Assembly (NCBI RefSeq): GCF_029211325.2 | Contig: NZ_CP135996.1 | Location: 2,170,001 to 2,234,000, forward strand | Reading direction: 5' to 3' | Length of the DNA: 64,000 nucleotides | Origin: Caproicibacterium argilliputei | GTDB taxonomy: Bacteria > Bacillota > Clostridia > Oscillospirales > Acutalibacteraceae | Part shown: positions 53,649 to 63,751 of the stretch, piece after piece | Layout of the letters: each line of letters begins with the position of its first letter | Position numbering within the stretch: the stretch's first letter is position 1 | Program-made: the position numbers and the translations under genes | Notes under the pieces: generated by a model | What the model saw: the letters and a program-made list of their open reading frames with translations, nothing else | Told to the model about the DNA's origin: nothing | Database searches by the model: none

Positions 53649-54511
53649 ACGGCGTCACCTCCCCGCTGCAAAAGCGGCAGCAGCTGCCCCACTGCCTGCT
53701 CCAGTGTCAGGCAGGGCTTCACCGGGTAGCCATCCGCTTTCAGCTGCAGCATGATTTTTGTCACCTGCGGCACCTGCAGTCCGATGGACTCCAGCTCCGC
53801 GCCGTGAGAAAAGACCTGCTCCGTCGTGTCAAACATCTGCAGCACCGAAGCGTTCATCACCAACACACGATCCGCAACACGCGCCACGTCCTCCATACTG
53901 TGTGAAACCAAAAGAACGGTATTGCCACGTTTCTGGTGGTAACTCACAATTTCGCTGAGCAGCACATCACGGCCGCCGGGGTCCAGCCCCGCAGTGGGTT
54001 CATCCAGAATCAGCACATCCGGGTCCATCGCCAGCACGCCCGCAATCGCGACGCGGCGTTTTTCACCGCCGGAAAGCTCAAACGGACTTTTCGAAAGCAG
54101 CTCTTCCGGCAGCCCGACAAAATCCGCCGCATCATGTGCCCGCTGCTCAATTTCTGCCTCGGTCAGTCCCATATTGCGCGGGCCGAAAGCAATGTCCTTT
54201 AAAACGGTTTCTTCAAACAGCTGATCCTCCGGATACTGGAACACCATGCCGACCTTAAACCGCACCGCGCGGATTTTCTTGGGGTCTTCCCAGATATCCC
54301 GCCCGGAAAGCAGCACCTGCCCGGATGTGGGGCGAATTAAGCCATTGAGCATTTGAATCATCGTACTTTTGCCGGAACCGGTGTGACCAATGATGCCGAC
54401 AAACTCCCCCTTCGCAATCTGAAAGCTGACGTTTTGCACTGCTTTCTTTTCAAACGGGGTACCTGCACCATAGGTATAGCAAAGGTTTCGTGCCTCTAAA
54501 AGCGGGTTCAC
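53645..54511 (-). CDS. ecfA2: Energy-coupling factor transporter ATPase 2
   Basis: The protein has 288 residues from the GTG at 54511, which overlaps the ecfA1 stop (GTGA) and follows GAAAGGGGG. Walker [11 protein letters not shown]-loop [14 protein letters not shown], signature [13 protein letters not shown] and Walker [14 protein letters not shown] are intact. It pairs with EcfA1 to drive vitamin or ion uptake. Confidence 0.95.
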   Translation of the reverse strand: MNPLLEARNLCYTYGAGTPFEKKAVQNVSFQIAKGEFVGIIGHTGSGKSTMIQMLNGLIRPTSGQVLLSGRDIWEDPKKIRAVRFKVGMVFQYPEDQLFEETVLKDIAFGPRNMGLTEAEIEQRAHDAADFVGLPEELLSKSPFELSGGEKRRVAIAGVLAMDPDVLILDEPTAGLDPGGRDVLLSEIVSYHQKRGNTVLLVSHSMEDVARVADRVLVMNASVLQMFDTTEQVFSHGAELESIGLQVPQVTKIMLQLKADGYPVKPCLTLEQAVGQLLPLLQRGGDAV

Positions 54512-55380
54512 GCGGAGGCCCCCTTTCCGGAAAGCAGCGGTTCCAGTGCTTTCACACATTCCTCAACCGTCAGCACACACGGCGGCAGCTTGCAGCCGGC
54601 GCCGCTCAGGCGAAACGCCAACTCTGTCGCCTGCGGCACGTCCAGCTTGTGCCGCTTCAGCAGTTCTACCTGTGCAAAAACTTCACGCGGCGTGCCCTGT
54701 GTCAGGATTTTTCCGCTGTCCATGACAATCACGCGTCCGGCCTGCACCGCTTCATCCATATAATGGGTAATTAAAAGAATGGTAATCCCTTTTTCGCGGT
54801 TCAGTCGACGAATGGTTTCCATTACTTCCGCGCGGCCGCGCGGGTCCAGCATGGCGGTCGGCTCGTCCAGCACGATGCAGTCCGTCTGCATTGCCAGAAT
54901 ACCCGCAATGGCGACGCGCTGCTTCTGCCCGCCGGAAAGCTTGTATGGCGCGTGCGTGCGGTACTCGTACATTTCCACCGCTTTCAGCGCTTCATCCACC
55001 CGGCGGCGGATTTCCTTTGGCTCAATGCCCAGATTTTCCGGGCCGAAAGCAACGTCCTCCTCGACAATGGATGCCACCAGTTGGTTGTCCGGATTCTGCT
55101 GCACCATGCCCACCCGGCGGCGGATGTCAAAGGCACGTTCCTCATCCGCGGTGTCAATACCGTCCACATACACTTTACCGGAAATGGGCGTCAGCATGGC
55201 GTTAAACATTTTTGCCATGGTAGACTTTCCGGAGCCGTTGTGCCCCAGCAGCGCGACAAACTCGCCCCGCTGCACGGACAGGTCAATTCCCTTGAGCACC
55301 GCGCGCACCGGCGCATCCGGATGTTCCGCGTCCGGTTCATCATAGGTAAAGCAAACATTTTCAGCTTTGATAAATTCCAT
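54508..55380 (-). CDS. ecfA1: Energy-coupling factor transporter ATPase 1
   Basis: The protein has 290 residues from the ATG after AAGGAG. Walker [11 protein letters not shown]-loop [20 protein letters not shown], signature [13 protein letters not shown] and Walker [14 protein letters not shown] are present. It opens the ecfA1-ecfA2-ecfT-truA run. No S-component gene is next to it, as expected for a shared group II module. Confidence 0.95.
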   Translation of the reverse strand: MEFIKAENVCFTYDEPDAEHPDAPVRAVLKGIDLSVQRGEFVALLGHNGSGKSTMAKMFNAMLTPISGKVYVDGIDTADEERAFDIRRRVGMVQQNPDNQLVASIVEEDVAFGPENLGIEPKEIRRRVDEALKAVEMYEYRTHAPYKLSGGQKQRVAIAGILAMQTDCIVLDEPTAMLDPRGRAEVMETIRRLNREKGITILLITHYMDEAVQAGRVIVMDSGKILTQGTPREVFAQVELLKRHKLDVPQATELAFRLSGAGCKLPPCVLTVEECVKALEPLLSGKGASA

Positions 55381-55447
55381 CTTTGTCTCCTTTTCGTGTC
55401 GCGCGGTTCCCCCGGAACCTGAACGCACCCCAGACAGACTTTCAAAT

Positions 55448-56308
55448 TTAAAATTCGGCAATCGCCGTACTGCCGCAGGGCAGGCTTCTGCCCGTACTGC
55501 TGACCCGCAGGCCGATTTCGCCGGCAGAAACCTGCCCGCCGAAGCGCGGCTGCAGCATGACCCCCAGCAGGTACTCCATCACCGCCGGAGAAAGGCCGGT
55601 CGTGTAGGAATTCAGCAGGAAAAACAACGGCTGCTCGCTGAGAATCGGAATGCACATCTGCACCAGCGCATACAGCTGCTCTTCCAGCTTCCACACCTCG
55701 CCGCCGGGGCCGCGCCCGTAGCTGGGCGGGTCCATAATCACCGCATCATAGCGGTGACCGCGCCGCTGCTCGCGCTGCACAAACTTCATGCAGTCATCCA
55801 CCAGCCAGCGCACCGGTCGGTCCGAAAGGCCGCTTGCGGCAGCATTTTCCTTTGCCCACTGTACCATGCCCTTGCTTGCATCCACATGGCAGACTTTTGC
55901 CCCCGCCTTTGCGCACGCAAGGGACGCCGCACCGGTGTAGCCAAACAAATTCAGCACACTGACCGGGCGGTGCGCGGCGCGGATTTTCTCCATCGCGTAC
56001 TGCCAGTTGACCGCCTGCTCCGGAAAAATGCCGGTGTGCTTAAACCCCATGGTTTTGAGCCGAAACGTCATGCCCTGCCAGCCGATGTTCCACACCGGCG
56101 GCACACCGCGCAGAATTTCCCAGTGCCCGCCGCCGGAGCTGGAGCGGATGTAGCGTGCGCCCGCCTGCTTCCAGCGCGGATCCTTTCGGGGTGTTTCCCA
56201 GATAATCTGCGGATCGGGGCGAATCAGCAGCACATCGCCCCAGCGCTCCAGCCGCTCGCCGCCGGAAGTGTCAATCAACTCGTAATCCTGCCAATCTGCG
56301 GTACGCAT
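55448..56308 (-). CDS. Class I SAM-dependent methyltransferase, rRNA-methylase-like
   Basis: The 286-residue protein has motif [21 protein letters not shown], an acidic [17 protein letters not shown] and a DPPSYGRG motif IV, as in RlmI/RlmK-type rRNA methyltransferases. The N-terminal PUA domain of those enzymes seems absent. It ends 67 bases before ecfA1 starts. RNA as substrate is likely from the DPPSY motif but not proven. Confidence 0.82.
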   Translation of the reverse strand: MRTADWQDYELIDTSGGERLERWGDVLLIRPDPQIIWETPRKDPRWKQAGARYIRSSSGGGHWEILRGVPPVWNIGWQGMTFRLKTMGFKHTGIFPEQAVNWQYAMEKIRAAHRPVSVLNLFGYTGAASLACAKAGAKVCHVDASKGMVQWAKENAAASGLSDRPVRWLVDDCMKFVQREQRRGHRYDAVIMDPPSYGRGPGGEVWKLEEQLYALVQMCIPILSEQPLFFLLNSYTTGLSPAVMEYLLGVMLQPRFGGQVSAGEIGLRVSSTGRSLPCGSTAIAEF

Positions 56309-56361
56309 TGTGTCTCTCCTTCACAAACCGCCCGCAACGGGCGGTAAAAAATTCTTCCGCT

Positions 56362-57711
56362 TTACGCCAACCGCTCCCGCAGCACCTGCGCGACCGACTC
56401 CGCTAAGGTATGAATCAGGGTTTGATCCAGTCCTTCCACCATCACGCGCAGAAGCGGCTCGGTACCGGAAGGGCGCACGATGATGCGGCCGTCACGGCCA
56501 AGCTTCTGCTTTGCCGCTTCCACAGCCTGCTGCACCGCTTCATCTGCTGCAAAACGCTGCTTGCCGTCCGCCGCGACTTCCACATTGATGAGCACCTGCG
56601 GGAAACGCGTCATCAGCGTGGCAAGCGAACTCAGCTTCGCCTGCCGGCGCTTCAGAATCGACAGCAGCTGCGCGGCGGTCAGCTGGCCGTCGCCGGTGGT
56701 TGCAAAGTCGAGGAAAATCACATGGCCGCTCTGCTCGCCGCCGAAGTTGTATCCCTCCTGCTGCATTTTTTCCAGTACATAGCGGTCACCGACCTTGGTG
56801 GCCTCAAAGTGCAAACCGTTCGCTTCGCAGAAACGGGAAAAGCCCATGTTTGTCATGATGGTGCCGACCGCCGTGTCCTTCGCCAGCTTGCCGCGGGATT
56901 TCATATCCGCCGCACAGATAGCCATGACAAAATCGCCGTCAACCAGCGCCCCTTTATCATCCACCGCAAGGCAGCGGTCCGCGTCGCCGTCAAACGCAAC
57001 GCCCGCGTCCAGACCGTTTTCCCGCACGAATGCCATCAGGTTTTCCATGTGTGTGGAACCGCAGTTGTTGTTGACATTGACACCGTTGGGATGGTTGGAA
57101 ATCATGCAGCACGTGGCGCCGAGTTCGGTAAAAAGCTGCTCTGCTGTGCTGGAGGCTGCACCGTTTGCGCAGTCGACGCCGATGCGCATACCGTCCAGAG
57201 AAAAGGGCACCGTACTTTTAATATGGTCAATGTAATCGCGTACCGCATTGGGCGCCACGGTCACGGTGCCGATATCGCCGCCAACTGGCATCGGCAGCGT
57301 TTCGCTGCCTTCCAAAACAATTCTTTCAATCTCATCTTCCAATGCATCCGGCAGTTTGTAGCCGTCGCCGGAGAAAATTTTAATGCCATTAAACTCACAG
57401 GGGTTGTGGCTCGCGGTCAGCATAACGCCCGCGTCCGCCTTGTACTTGCCGACTAAAAACGCAACCGCCGGCGTCGGAATCACGCCCAGCTGCACCACAT
57501 CCGCGCCGACGCTGCACAGACCCGCTGTGATGGAAGCCTCCAGCATATCCGAAGAAATGCGGGTGTCCTTTCCAATGAGGATTTTCGGGTGGCGGTTGCC
57601 GGAATCTGTCAGAACAAAAGCCGCCGCGCGGCCGATTTTCAGCGCCATCTCACAGGTCAGCTCGCTGTTGGCAATGCCGCGCACACCGTCTGTACCAAAA
57701 AGTCTTCCCAT
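56362..57711 (-). CDS. glmM: Phosphoglucosamine mutase
   Basis: The protein has 449 residues from the ATG of MGRLFGTDGVRGIANSEL after GGAGAG. The active-site phosphoserine is Ser101 in MLTASHNPCEFNG, the metal loop is DGDADRCLAVD and the phosphate loop RPSGTEPLLRVMVE. It converts glucosamine-6-phosphate to glucosamine-1-phosphate for peptidoglycan. Confidence 0.96.
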   Translation of the reverse strand: MGRLFGTDGVRGIANSELTCEMALKIGRAAAFVLTDSGNRHPKILIGKDTRISSDMLEASITAGLCSVGADVVQLGVIPTPAVAFLVGKYKADAGVMLTASHNPCEFNGIKIFSGDGYKLPDALEDEIERIVLEGSETLPMPVGGDIGTVTVAPNAVRDYIDHIKSTVPFSLDGMRIGVDCANGAASSTAEQLFTELGATCCMISNHPNGVNVNNNCGSTHMENLMAFVRENGLDAGVAFDGDADRCLAVDDKGALVDGDFVMAICAADMKSRGKLAKDTAVGTIMTNMGFSRFCEANGLHFEATKVGDRYVLEKMQQEGYNFGGEQSGHVIFLDFATTGDGQLTAAQLLSILKRRQAKLSSLATLMTRFPQVLINVEVAADGKQRFAADEAVQQAVEAAKQKLGRDGRIIVRPSGTEPLLRVMVEGLDQTLIHTLAESVAQVLRERLA

Positions 57712-57770
57712 ACCGTTAACTCTCCTGTTTATCAAAATTTATCTTTTCGCTGTCTTTCTGTAAAAGGAAT

Positions 57771-58826
57771 CTAAAAAAGCCGCTGCTGCCCCGGCGCTTC
57801 CTCTGCCGGCGGCTGCAGACCGAGGTGCAGGTACGCTGCTTTGGTTGCAACCCGCCCGCGCGGCGTGCGTGCCAAAAAGCCGATCTGCATCAGGTACGGC
57901 TCATACACATCCTCCAGCGTCACCGCTTCTTCGCCAATGGCTGCGGCAAGGGTATCCAGGCCGACCGGCCCGCCGTTGTAATATTGAATCATCGTGGTCA
58001 GCATCCGACGGTCGTTAGCATCCAGACCCAATTCGTCCACTTCCATGCGGTCAAGTCCCAGTTTCGCCGCGTTGTAGTCAATAACGCCGTCACTGGTCAC
58101 CTGTGCGAAGTCGCGCACACGTTTGAGCATCCGGTTAGCAATACGCGGCGTTCCGCGGCTGCGGGAGGCGATTTCCAAGGCGCCGTCCGCCTCAATCTCA
58201 ATCCCGAGTATCTGCGCCGAGCGCGTCACAATCTGCGCCAGTTCCTCCGGGGAGTACATCTCCAGCCGCAGCACCACGCCGAAGCGGTCGCGCAGCGGCG
58301 CGGAAAGCTGCCCCGCACGGGTGGTCGCGCCCACCAGCGTAAATTTCGGCAGCGGCAGATGGTAGCTTGCCGCCATCTGCCCCTTTCCGGTGATAATATC
58401 AATGGAGTAGTCCTCCATGGCCGGATACAGGATTTCCTCGACTGTGCGCGGCAGGCGGTGCACTTCATCAATAAACAGCACATCGCCCGCATTGAGGTTA
58501 GTCAGCAGCGCTGCCAAATCGCCCGGGCGCTCAATCGCCGGGCCGGAGGTGATGCGCAGGTTGACGCCGAGTTCGTTTGCAATAATGCCCGCAAGCGTGG
58601 TTTTGCCCAGTCCCGGCGGGCCGTACAGCAGCACATGATCCAGCGTTTCCTTGCGCTGCTTTGCCGCTTCAATGAAAACCGCCAGATTTTCCTTTACCTT
58701 TTCCTGCCCGATATACTCATCCAGCCGCTTCGGGCGCAGAGGATTTTCGGTTTCCTCGTCATTTGGCGTGTATTCGGGCGCCACCATCCGGTTTTCCAAG
58801 TCAAAGTCTTCTTCGGTATACTCCAT
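57771..58826 (-). CDS. ruvB: Holliday junction branch migration helicase RuvB
   Basis: The 351-residue AAA+ motor has Walker [10 protein letters not shown], Walker B LFIDEVHR, sensor 1 VGATTRAGQ and a winged-helix C-terminus ([16 protein letters not shown]). It drives branch migration with RuvA. The order ruvC-ruvA-ruvB on the minus strand is a complete resolvase operon. Confidence 0.97.
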   Translation of the reverse strand: MEYTEEDFDLENRMVAPEYTPNDEETENPLRPKRLDEYIGQEKVKENLAVFIEAAKQRKETLDHVLLYGPPGLGKTTLAGIIANELGVNLRITSGPAIERPGDLAALLTNLNAGDVLFIDEVHRLPRTVEEILYPAMEDYSIDIITGKGQMAASYHLPLPKFTLVGATTRAGQLSAPLRDRFGVVLRLEMYSPEELAQIVTRSAQILGIEIEADGALEIASRSRGTPRIANRMLKRVRDFAQVTSDGVIDYNAAKLGLDRMEVDELGLDANDRRMLTTMIQYYNGGPVGLDTLAAAIGEEAVTLEDVYEPYLMQIGFLARTPRGRVATKAAYLHLGLQPPAEEAPGQQRLF

Positions 58827-58853
58827 GCGCCAGCCTCCTTCCCTTCTGCTGCT

Positions 58854-59459
58854 TTACTGACCGGAAGCAAAGCCCCGCAGCGCCAGCCGAATCAGTTCCT
58901 CCACCGGCAGGCTGCTGTCCAGCCGCGCCACCGCGCTGGCAGCTTCGCTGTTGGAGTAACCCAGCACCGTCAGCGCACTGACCGCAGCCTCCGCATTGCC
59001 GGCGGCAGACGGCACCCCTGCGGGCAGCGACGATAAACCGGCATCCGCCGCCTGCATGGACTTCACCTTGTCTTTTAATTCCAGTACAATGCGCTGCCCC
59101 AGCTTTGGGCCGACCCCGTTTGCACTGGTAAACGCCTTGCTGTTGCCGGTTGCGGCGGCGGCAGCCACCTGCTCCGGCGTCAGCGTGGAAAGAATCGCCA
59201 GGCCGACTTTCGGACCGACGCCGCTGATATTGGTTAAAAGCTTAAAGCAGTTCAGCTCCGCCTGGGTTGCAAAGCCGAAAAGTTCCAGAGCATCTTCACG
59301 CACATTCAGGTGCGTGAAAAGTTTCGTCTCCTGCCCCAGCGGCGGCAGGACTTTCTGCGTATGCATGGTTGTGCGGCACAAAAAGCCGACACCGCCACAC
59401 TCGACCACCGCGATGTTCGGCTCGACATGGGTCAGTGTTCCTTTAATACTGTAAAACAT
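58854..59459 (-). CDS. ruvA: Holliday junction branch migration protein RuvA
   Basis: The 201-residue protein has the OB-fold start FYSIKGTLTHVEPNIAVVEC, two helix-hairpin-helix motifs (LTNISGVGPKVGLAILSTL and FTSANGVGPKLGQRIVLEL) and the RuvB-binding C-terminal domain. It lies 12 bases after ruvC. Confidence 0.97.
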   Translation of the reverse strand: MFYSIKGTLTHVEPNIAVVECGGVGFLCRTTMHTQKVLPPLGQETKLFTHLNVREDALELFGFATQAELNCFKLLTNISGVGPKVGLAILSTLTPEQVAAAAATGNSKAFTSANGVGPKLGQRIVLELKDKVKSMQAADAGLSSLPAGVPSAAGNAEAAVSALTVLGYSNSEAASAVARLDSSLPVEELIRLALRGFASGQ

Positions 59460-59471
59460 TTTGCACTCCTC

Positions 59472-59981
59472 TTACTGGCGGAAAGCCTCCAGCGTGCGGC
59501 GGCGCATGGCACTGATGCTTGCCTGCCCGTGCGTAATGGCCATGGCGAGCGCATCGGCGGTATCATCCGGCTTCGGCACTTCTTTTAAGTGCAGCAGCCG
59601 CCGCGTCATCTCCATGACCTGCGGCTTTTTCGCCCGGCCATAGCCGGTGACCGCCTGCTTCACCTGCATGGGCGTATATTCATACACCGCACAGCCCGCC
59701 TGCTGGCAGGCAAGCAGAATCACGCCGCGCGCCTCCGCCACACCAATGCCGGTTGTCTTGTTGTTCTGGAAGTACAGCTTTTCAATCGCGGCCGCCTGTG
59801 GCTGCCACTTCTGCAGCACCGCTGTCAGTTCCTCATAAATCTGCTGCAGCCGCTGACCGAAAGGCATCCCCGCCGGGGTCAGCACCGCGCCGGAGGCCAA
59901 TGGGATGTACCGCCCGGCCTCTGCGCGCAGCACACCCCAGCCCACGATTGCGTAGCCGGGGTCGATACCCAAAACAATCAC
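59472..59981 (-). CDS. ruvC: Crossover junction endodeoxyribonuclease RuvC
   Basis: The 169-residue enzyme starts at a GTG. The catalytic acids are Asp7 in GIDPGYAIVGWG, Glu in AAIEKLYFQNN, and the Asp pair in KPDDTADALAMA. It resolves Holliday junctions and is the first gene of ruvCAB. Confidence 0.97.
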   Translation of the reverse strand: MIVLGIDPGYAIVGWGVLRAEAGRYIPLASGAVLTPAGMPFGQRLQQIYEELTAVLQKWQPQAAAIEKLYFQNNKTTGIGVAEARGVILLACQQAGCAVYEYTPMQVKQAVTGYGRAKKPQVMEMTRRLLHLKEVPKPDDTADALAMAITHGQASISAMRRRTLEAFRQ

Positions 59982-60116
59982 GGCAGCGCCCCCTTTGTTC
60001 TGTACAGTTCTCTCTGTATTCAGTTACACGTCATTATACCACATTTTCATGCAAAAGCAAAACACAAACCGTGCCGCGGAAGGCGGAAAAAAGTTCGTTG
60101 TTATTTCTAAAAATAA

Positions 60117-60145
60117 TTGCAGTTCACACAAAATTCGTGTATACT
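60117..60145 (+). promoter_or_regulatory. Promoter of the PPK2-type gene
   Basis: TTGCAG (60117-60122), 17 bases, TATACT (60140-60145), with about 95 bases of leader before the CAGGAGG site. Confidence 0.75.
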
Positions 60146-60239
60146 TATTACAACTTTTAAAAGAATGTAACTAGATGCCGGCACGGACGAATCCATCGTC
60201 CGGCGCTGCAGGCAGAAGATGAAACAGGAGGTTCCCGTT

Positions 60240-61751
60240 ATGCTGGAAAAAGCAAACCTGAAAAAAACCGTTTCCAAAAAAGAATATAAGGAACAGCTCA
60301 AGCCCCTGCAGGAGGCGCTGACCGCACTGGACGCTCCGCTAAAAGCCGCCGGGCTGCCCGTCATCATCCTGTTTGAAGGCTGGGGCGGCGCGGGCAAGGG
60401 GCGCGTAATTTCACGCTTGATTTTAAACTTTGACCCCCGTTGGTTCACTGTGGTCAATACCCAGCCCCCAACCGAGCTGGAGCGCCGTGAACCGGCCATG
60501 TGGCGCCACTGGCTCACCATCCCCAAAGCAGGGCAGATGTCCATCATGGACCGCTCCTGGTACCAGGAAGTCAGCATCCTGCGTCTGGAAGACGAAGTGG
60601 ACGACCTGACCAATCTGCGCCACATGAATGAAATCAACAACTTTGAGCGCGCTCTGACAGACAACGGTTACCTGATCATCAAGTTTTTCCTGCACATCTC
60701 GCAGAAAGAGCAGAAAGCCCGCCTGGAAAAACTCGACAGTGACAAAAACACCGAGTGGCGCGTCACACCGGCAGACTGGCGCCGCTGCCGGCAGTATGAC
60801 AAATACTGCGATGCGTTCGACCAAATGCTGGAGTACACCAACACATCCTGCGCGCCGTGGCACGTCATTTCCGGCATGAACGACGAAGTGCGCACACTGG
60901 AAGTGTTCCGTATCGTCAAAGAATCCGTGCAGACTGCACTGGCGCTGCGGCAGGAGCAGGCAGCGGCGCCGCGCCCGGCTTCCGGTGTCATTCAGCCGGG
61001 GCAGTACCATTTTCTCAAAATGCCAAAGCTCGCCGAAGTGGACCTTTCCAAATCTCTGCGTCAAGATTCCTATAAAAAGCAGCTGAAAAAGGAACAGGAA
61101 CGGCTGGCGGAGCTGCACAATACCATTTACCGCAAAAAGATTCCGGTCATCATCGCTTACGAAGGCTGGGATGCCGCCGGAAAAGGCGGCAACATCAAGC
61201 GCGTGGCGCAAGCGCTGGACCCGCGCGGCTACGAAGTGGTTCCGATTGCTTCCCCCAACGAAGAGGAACATGGCAGACACTACCTGTGGCGCTTCTGGCA
61301 GCACCTGCCCAAAGACGGCCATATCGCTATCTTTGACCGCACCTGGTACGGGCGCGTCATGGTAGAGCGCATCGAGGGCTTCTGCTCCGCGCAGGACTGG
61401 CAGCGGGCTTATCGGGAAATCAACGAGTTTGAACGCCAGCTGTACGACTGGGGCGCCGTCATCCTTAAGTTCTGGATTCACATTGACCAGGACGAGCAGC
61501 TCCGGCGCTTTGAAGACCGGCAGAACACCCCCTCCAAGCAGTGGAAAATCACAGAGGAGGACTGGCGCAACCGTGAAAAATGGCCGCAGTACGAAACGGC
61601 GGTCAACGATATGCTGCAGTACACCTCCACCGACTTTGCGCCGTGGCACATCATCGCGGGCAACGACAAAAAGTACGCCCGCGTCAAAACGCTGAAACTG
61701 ATTAACAAAGCAATCGAGCAGCGCATTGCCGAGGGTAAAAAAACGCGGTAA
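60240..61751 (+). CDS. pap: Two-domain PPK2 protein, polyphosphate:AMP phosphotransferase-like
   Basis: The protein has 503 residues from the ATG eight bases after CAGGAGG. Two tandem PPK2 domains each keep a Walker A (GWGGAGKGRVI near 47-57, GWDAAGKGGNIKR near 309-321) and a Walker B/lid (IMDRSWYQE, IFDRTWYGRVMVERIEGF). Such two-domain class II PPK2 enzymes phosphorylate AMP to ADP with polyphosphate. The C-terminal domain matches the active consensus better than the N-terminal one, as is usual. It stands alone with its own promoter and terminator. Confidence 0.9.
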   Translation: MLEKANLKKTVSKKEYKEQLKPLQEALTALDAPLKAAGLPVIILFEGWGGAGKGRVISRLILNFDPRWFTVVNTQPPTELERREPAMWRHWLTIPKAGQMSIMDRSWYQEVSILRLEDEVDDLTNLRHMNEINNFERALTDNGYLIIKFFLHISQKEQKARLEKLDSDKNTEWRVTPADWRRCRQYDKYCDAFDQMLEYTNTSCAPWHVISGMNDEVRTLEVFRIVKESVQTALALRQEQAAAPRPASGVIQPGQYHFLKMPKLAEVDLSKSLRQDSYKKQLKKEQERLAELHNTIYRKKIPVIIAYEGWDAAGKGGNIKRVAQALDPRGYEVVPIASPNEEEHGRHYLWRFWQHLPKDGHIAIFDRTWYGRVMVERIEGFCSAQDWQRAYREINEFERQLYDWGAVILKFWIHIDQDEQLRRFEDRQNTPSKQWKITEEDWRNREKWPQYETAVNDMLQYTSTDFAPWHIIAGNDKKYARVKTLKLINKAIEQRIAEGKKTR

Positions 61752-61766
61752 AAAGCCTGCGAACAG

Positions 61767-61811
61767 AAAAAGAGCAGATGGAAGGAATCCTCCTTTCCGT
61801 CTGCTCTTTTA
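61767..61811 (+). terminator. Bidirectional terminator between pap and the ThrE-type genes
   Basis: AAAAGAGCAGATGGAAGGA pairs with TCCTTTCCGTCTGCTCTTTT with minor bulges, T-runs on both strands. It serves two convergent units. Confidence 0.9.
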
Positions 61812-61818
61812 TTGTTCC

Positions 61819-62277
61819 TTATTTCCGCAGATTCCGCTGTGCCTGCTTCTGACGGTGAATCGTCGCGGAAAGCCGCACCACTGAGGACACCAGCAGCACC
61901 CCCATGGCAAGCGCCCCCGCAATGCCAAACGTGTGCAGGCCTGTGCTCAAAAACATACTATTATTGCCGGAAACCGCGTACTCCATCGTGTGGTAAATCC
62001 CGCCGCCCGGCACCATTGGCAGCATGGAAACCAGCAGAAAGCCGGTGACCGGACTTTTGTTGACGCGCGCCATTACTTCCGAATAAGCAGAAGATGCCAG
62101 CGCGCTCATAAAGAACTGAAAAATATCCTGATGAACGAACCCAAACAGCAGATAAATCCCCCAGCCGATGGCTCCACCAAGGGAATACCAGATCATCTGT
62201 CTGCCGCGCAGATTGACACACAGGCAGTACGCTACGCAGGCGACAAAGCTGTAAAAACAGGGCAGCAGCATCTGCAC
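61819..62277 (-). CDS. Threonine/serine exporter family protein, small subunit (ThrE C-part, DUF3815)
   Basis: The 152-residue membrane protein has four to five hydrophobic segments and the motif SMLPMVPGGGIYHTMEYAVS, the C-terminal half of ThrE-type amino-acid exporters. Split ThrE pairs are the rule in Clostridia. It follows the large subunit by 3 bases. Export of Thr/Ser is a family inference. Confidence 0.88.
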   Translation of the reverse strand: MQMLLPCFYSFVACVAYCLCVNLRGRQMIWYSLGGAIGWGIYLLFGFVHQDIFQFFMSALASSAYSEVMARVNKSPVTGFLLVSMLPMVPGGGIYHTMEYAVSGNNSMFLSTGLHTFGIAGALAMGVLLVSSVVRLSATIHRQKQAQRNLRK

Positions 62278-62280
62278 GCG

Positions 62281-63045
62281 TCACACCCCCCACAAAAGTC
62301 TGGAAAGCACCATGATGGTACCGACACCCAGTGCAATGGCCGTGGCCACCAGCAAACTTTCCACAAAACGCAGCAAACCGGAAAGATAGTCTGCCGAAAG
62401 AATGTCCCGCATAAAGCTGGTAATAGCAATGCCCGGTACCAGGTTCATCACGCTGCCGATAATCATGCGGTCCACATTCAGGTATGGGTCAAAGTGCGCC
62501 GCACCCAGACAAACCAGACCAATCACAACGCTTTCAAGCAGTGTGGCAAAAAACGAATTGGCACGGTACTTTAAGAAAAAGTTCTGCAGCCAATACACCA
62601 GCAGACCGGTCACCGCCCCCACACAGGCATCCGCCGCGTTGCCGCCGTAAAAGAGGGTAAAGGCAAAGGCAACTCCCGCAAAGCCCAAGGCTCGCAGTGC
62701 TTTGGAATTTCCCTTATCCTGTTCAATCTGCTCAACCTCCCACCGCAGACGCAAAAGCGCGGGGCGCCTGCTGCAGGCGCGGCGGCAAAGGTCGTTGAGC
62801 CGGTCAATTTTTCCAAGGTCAATGCACCGGTCTTCCACCCGACAAATGCGCGAAATCGGCATACCGTCCGGCTGGCATACCGTCACGTTAATGCAGGTGG
62901 TCAGCGCAAAAATATGGCTGTCCGGCGCACCGTAAGCAACAAAAATGCGCTTCATGGATTCTTCCGCACGGTAAATTTCAGCCCCGTACTGTACCAGCAG
63001 CCTGCCGATTTCTGTTCCCACAGACACCAGTTCCTTGTAGTCCAT
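62281..63045 (-). CDS. Threonine/serine exporter family protein, large subunit (ThrE N-part, DUF1212)
   Basis: The protein has about 254 residues from the ATG ten bases after AAGGGG; a GTG two codons earlier is equally possible. The soluble start (LVSVGTEIGRLLVQYGAEIY, RAEESMKRIFVAYG) and five membrane segments ending VPGIAITSFMRDILSADYLS are typical of DUF1212. It forms the exporter with the small subunit. Confidence 0.88.
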   Translation of the reverse strand: MDYKELVSVGTEIGRLLVQYGAEIYRAEESMKRIFVAYGAPDSHIFALTTCINVTVCQPDGMPISRICRVEDRCIDLGKIDRLNDLCRRACSRRPALLRLRWEVEQIEQDKGNSKALRALGFAGVAFAFTLFYGGNAADACVGAVTGLLVYWLQNFFLKYRANSFFATLLESVVIGLVCLGAAHFDPYLNVDRMIIGSVMNLVPGIAITSFMRDILSADYLSGLLRFVESLLVATAIALGVGTIMVLSRLLWGV

Positions 63046-63069
63046 TTCCACATAACCCCTTGTGCACGC

Positions 63070-63729
63070 TCATAAATGGAGCCGCCGCCTTAATTCTTCC
63101 TGCACCTGTCTGCCGCGAAAAATCAGCATGGCCGCCAGCATGATGAGGCTCATGCCCACGCACAGCAGGCTGGGCAGCGGCACCGTGATCCATCCGGACA
63201 AAAGCAGCACCAGCTGCAAAACCCCCAAAAGAAAATCCACCAGTAAATACACAATCAAGCTTCCGGCAGAAACATGAAACAGCCGGAACGTGACCACCAG
63301 CGTCACCATGGCGCACATACAGATGATGGGAATCACAAAATTAATGCTCCAACCCTGCCGACCGGTGCCCGCGTCCCAGCAGACACAAAGCACACTACCC
63401 ACAAACACTTCCCAAATCAGTGTTTTGGGAATATTGCGCTGCTTGCGAAGGGCAACGCCCAGCATAATCCACAGACACGCCACCCCGCCCAAAACGAACA
63501 GGCTCCACAGGCCATTTTCCCGAAACATAAAGTTCAGCAGCATACACACCACACAGGCGGCCACACTGACAAGCGCCAAAATGGAGGTCCAGATACGCCG
63601 CTTCCGGCAGCTGTCCGGCAAAACCGGAAAGCCGCCCGGCTCCGCCTCTCCCTCCAAAACCGCGTTGCACAGGGGGCAGCGCTCCCGCGCGCCGCGCACG
63701 CTTACTCTGCATTTCTCACAGTATTTCAT
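63070..63729 (-). CDS. DUF6320-like zinc-ribbon membrane protein
   Basis: The 219-residue protein begins with a zinc ribbon (CEKCRVSVRGARERCPLCNA) followed by six hydrophobic segments (ILALVSVAACVVCMLLNFMF onward). This matches DUF6320 proteins, which are usually encoded beside an acyltransferase-like gene, as here. The function is not known. Confidence 0.75.
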   Translation of the reverse strand: MKYCEKCRVSVRGARERCPLCNAVLEGEAEPGGFPVLPDSCRKRRIWTSILALVSVAACVVCMLLNFMFRENGLWSLFVLGGVACLWIMLGVALRKQRNIPKTLIWEVFVGSVLCVCWDAGTGRQGWSINFVIPIICMCAMVTLVVTFRLFHVSAGSLIVYLLVDFLLGVLQLVLLLSGWITVPLPSLLCVGMSLIMLAAMLIFRGRQVQEELRRRLHL

Positions 63730-63751
63730 AAGTATGCTCCCAAAGGGTTCT

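Noticed and set aside
55380..55447. Riboswitch upstream of the ecf operon
   Set aside because: The gap is only 67 bases and I could not make out a known riboswitch fold; ecfA1 is probably read from upstream.
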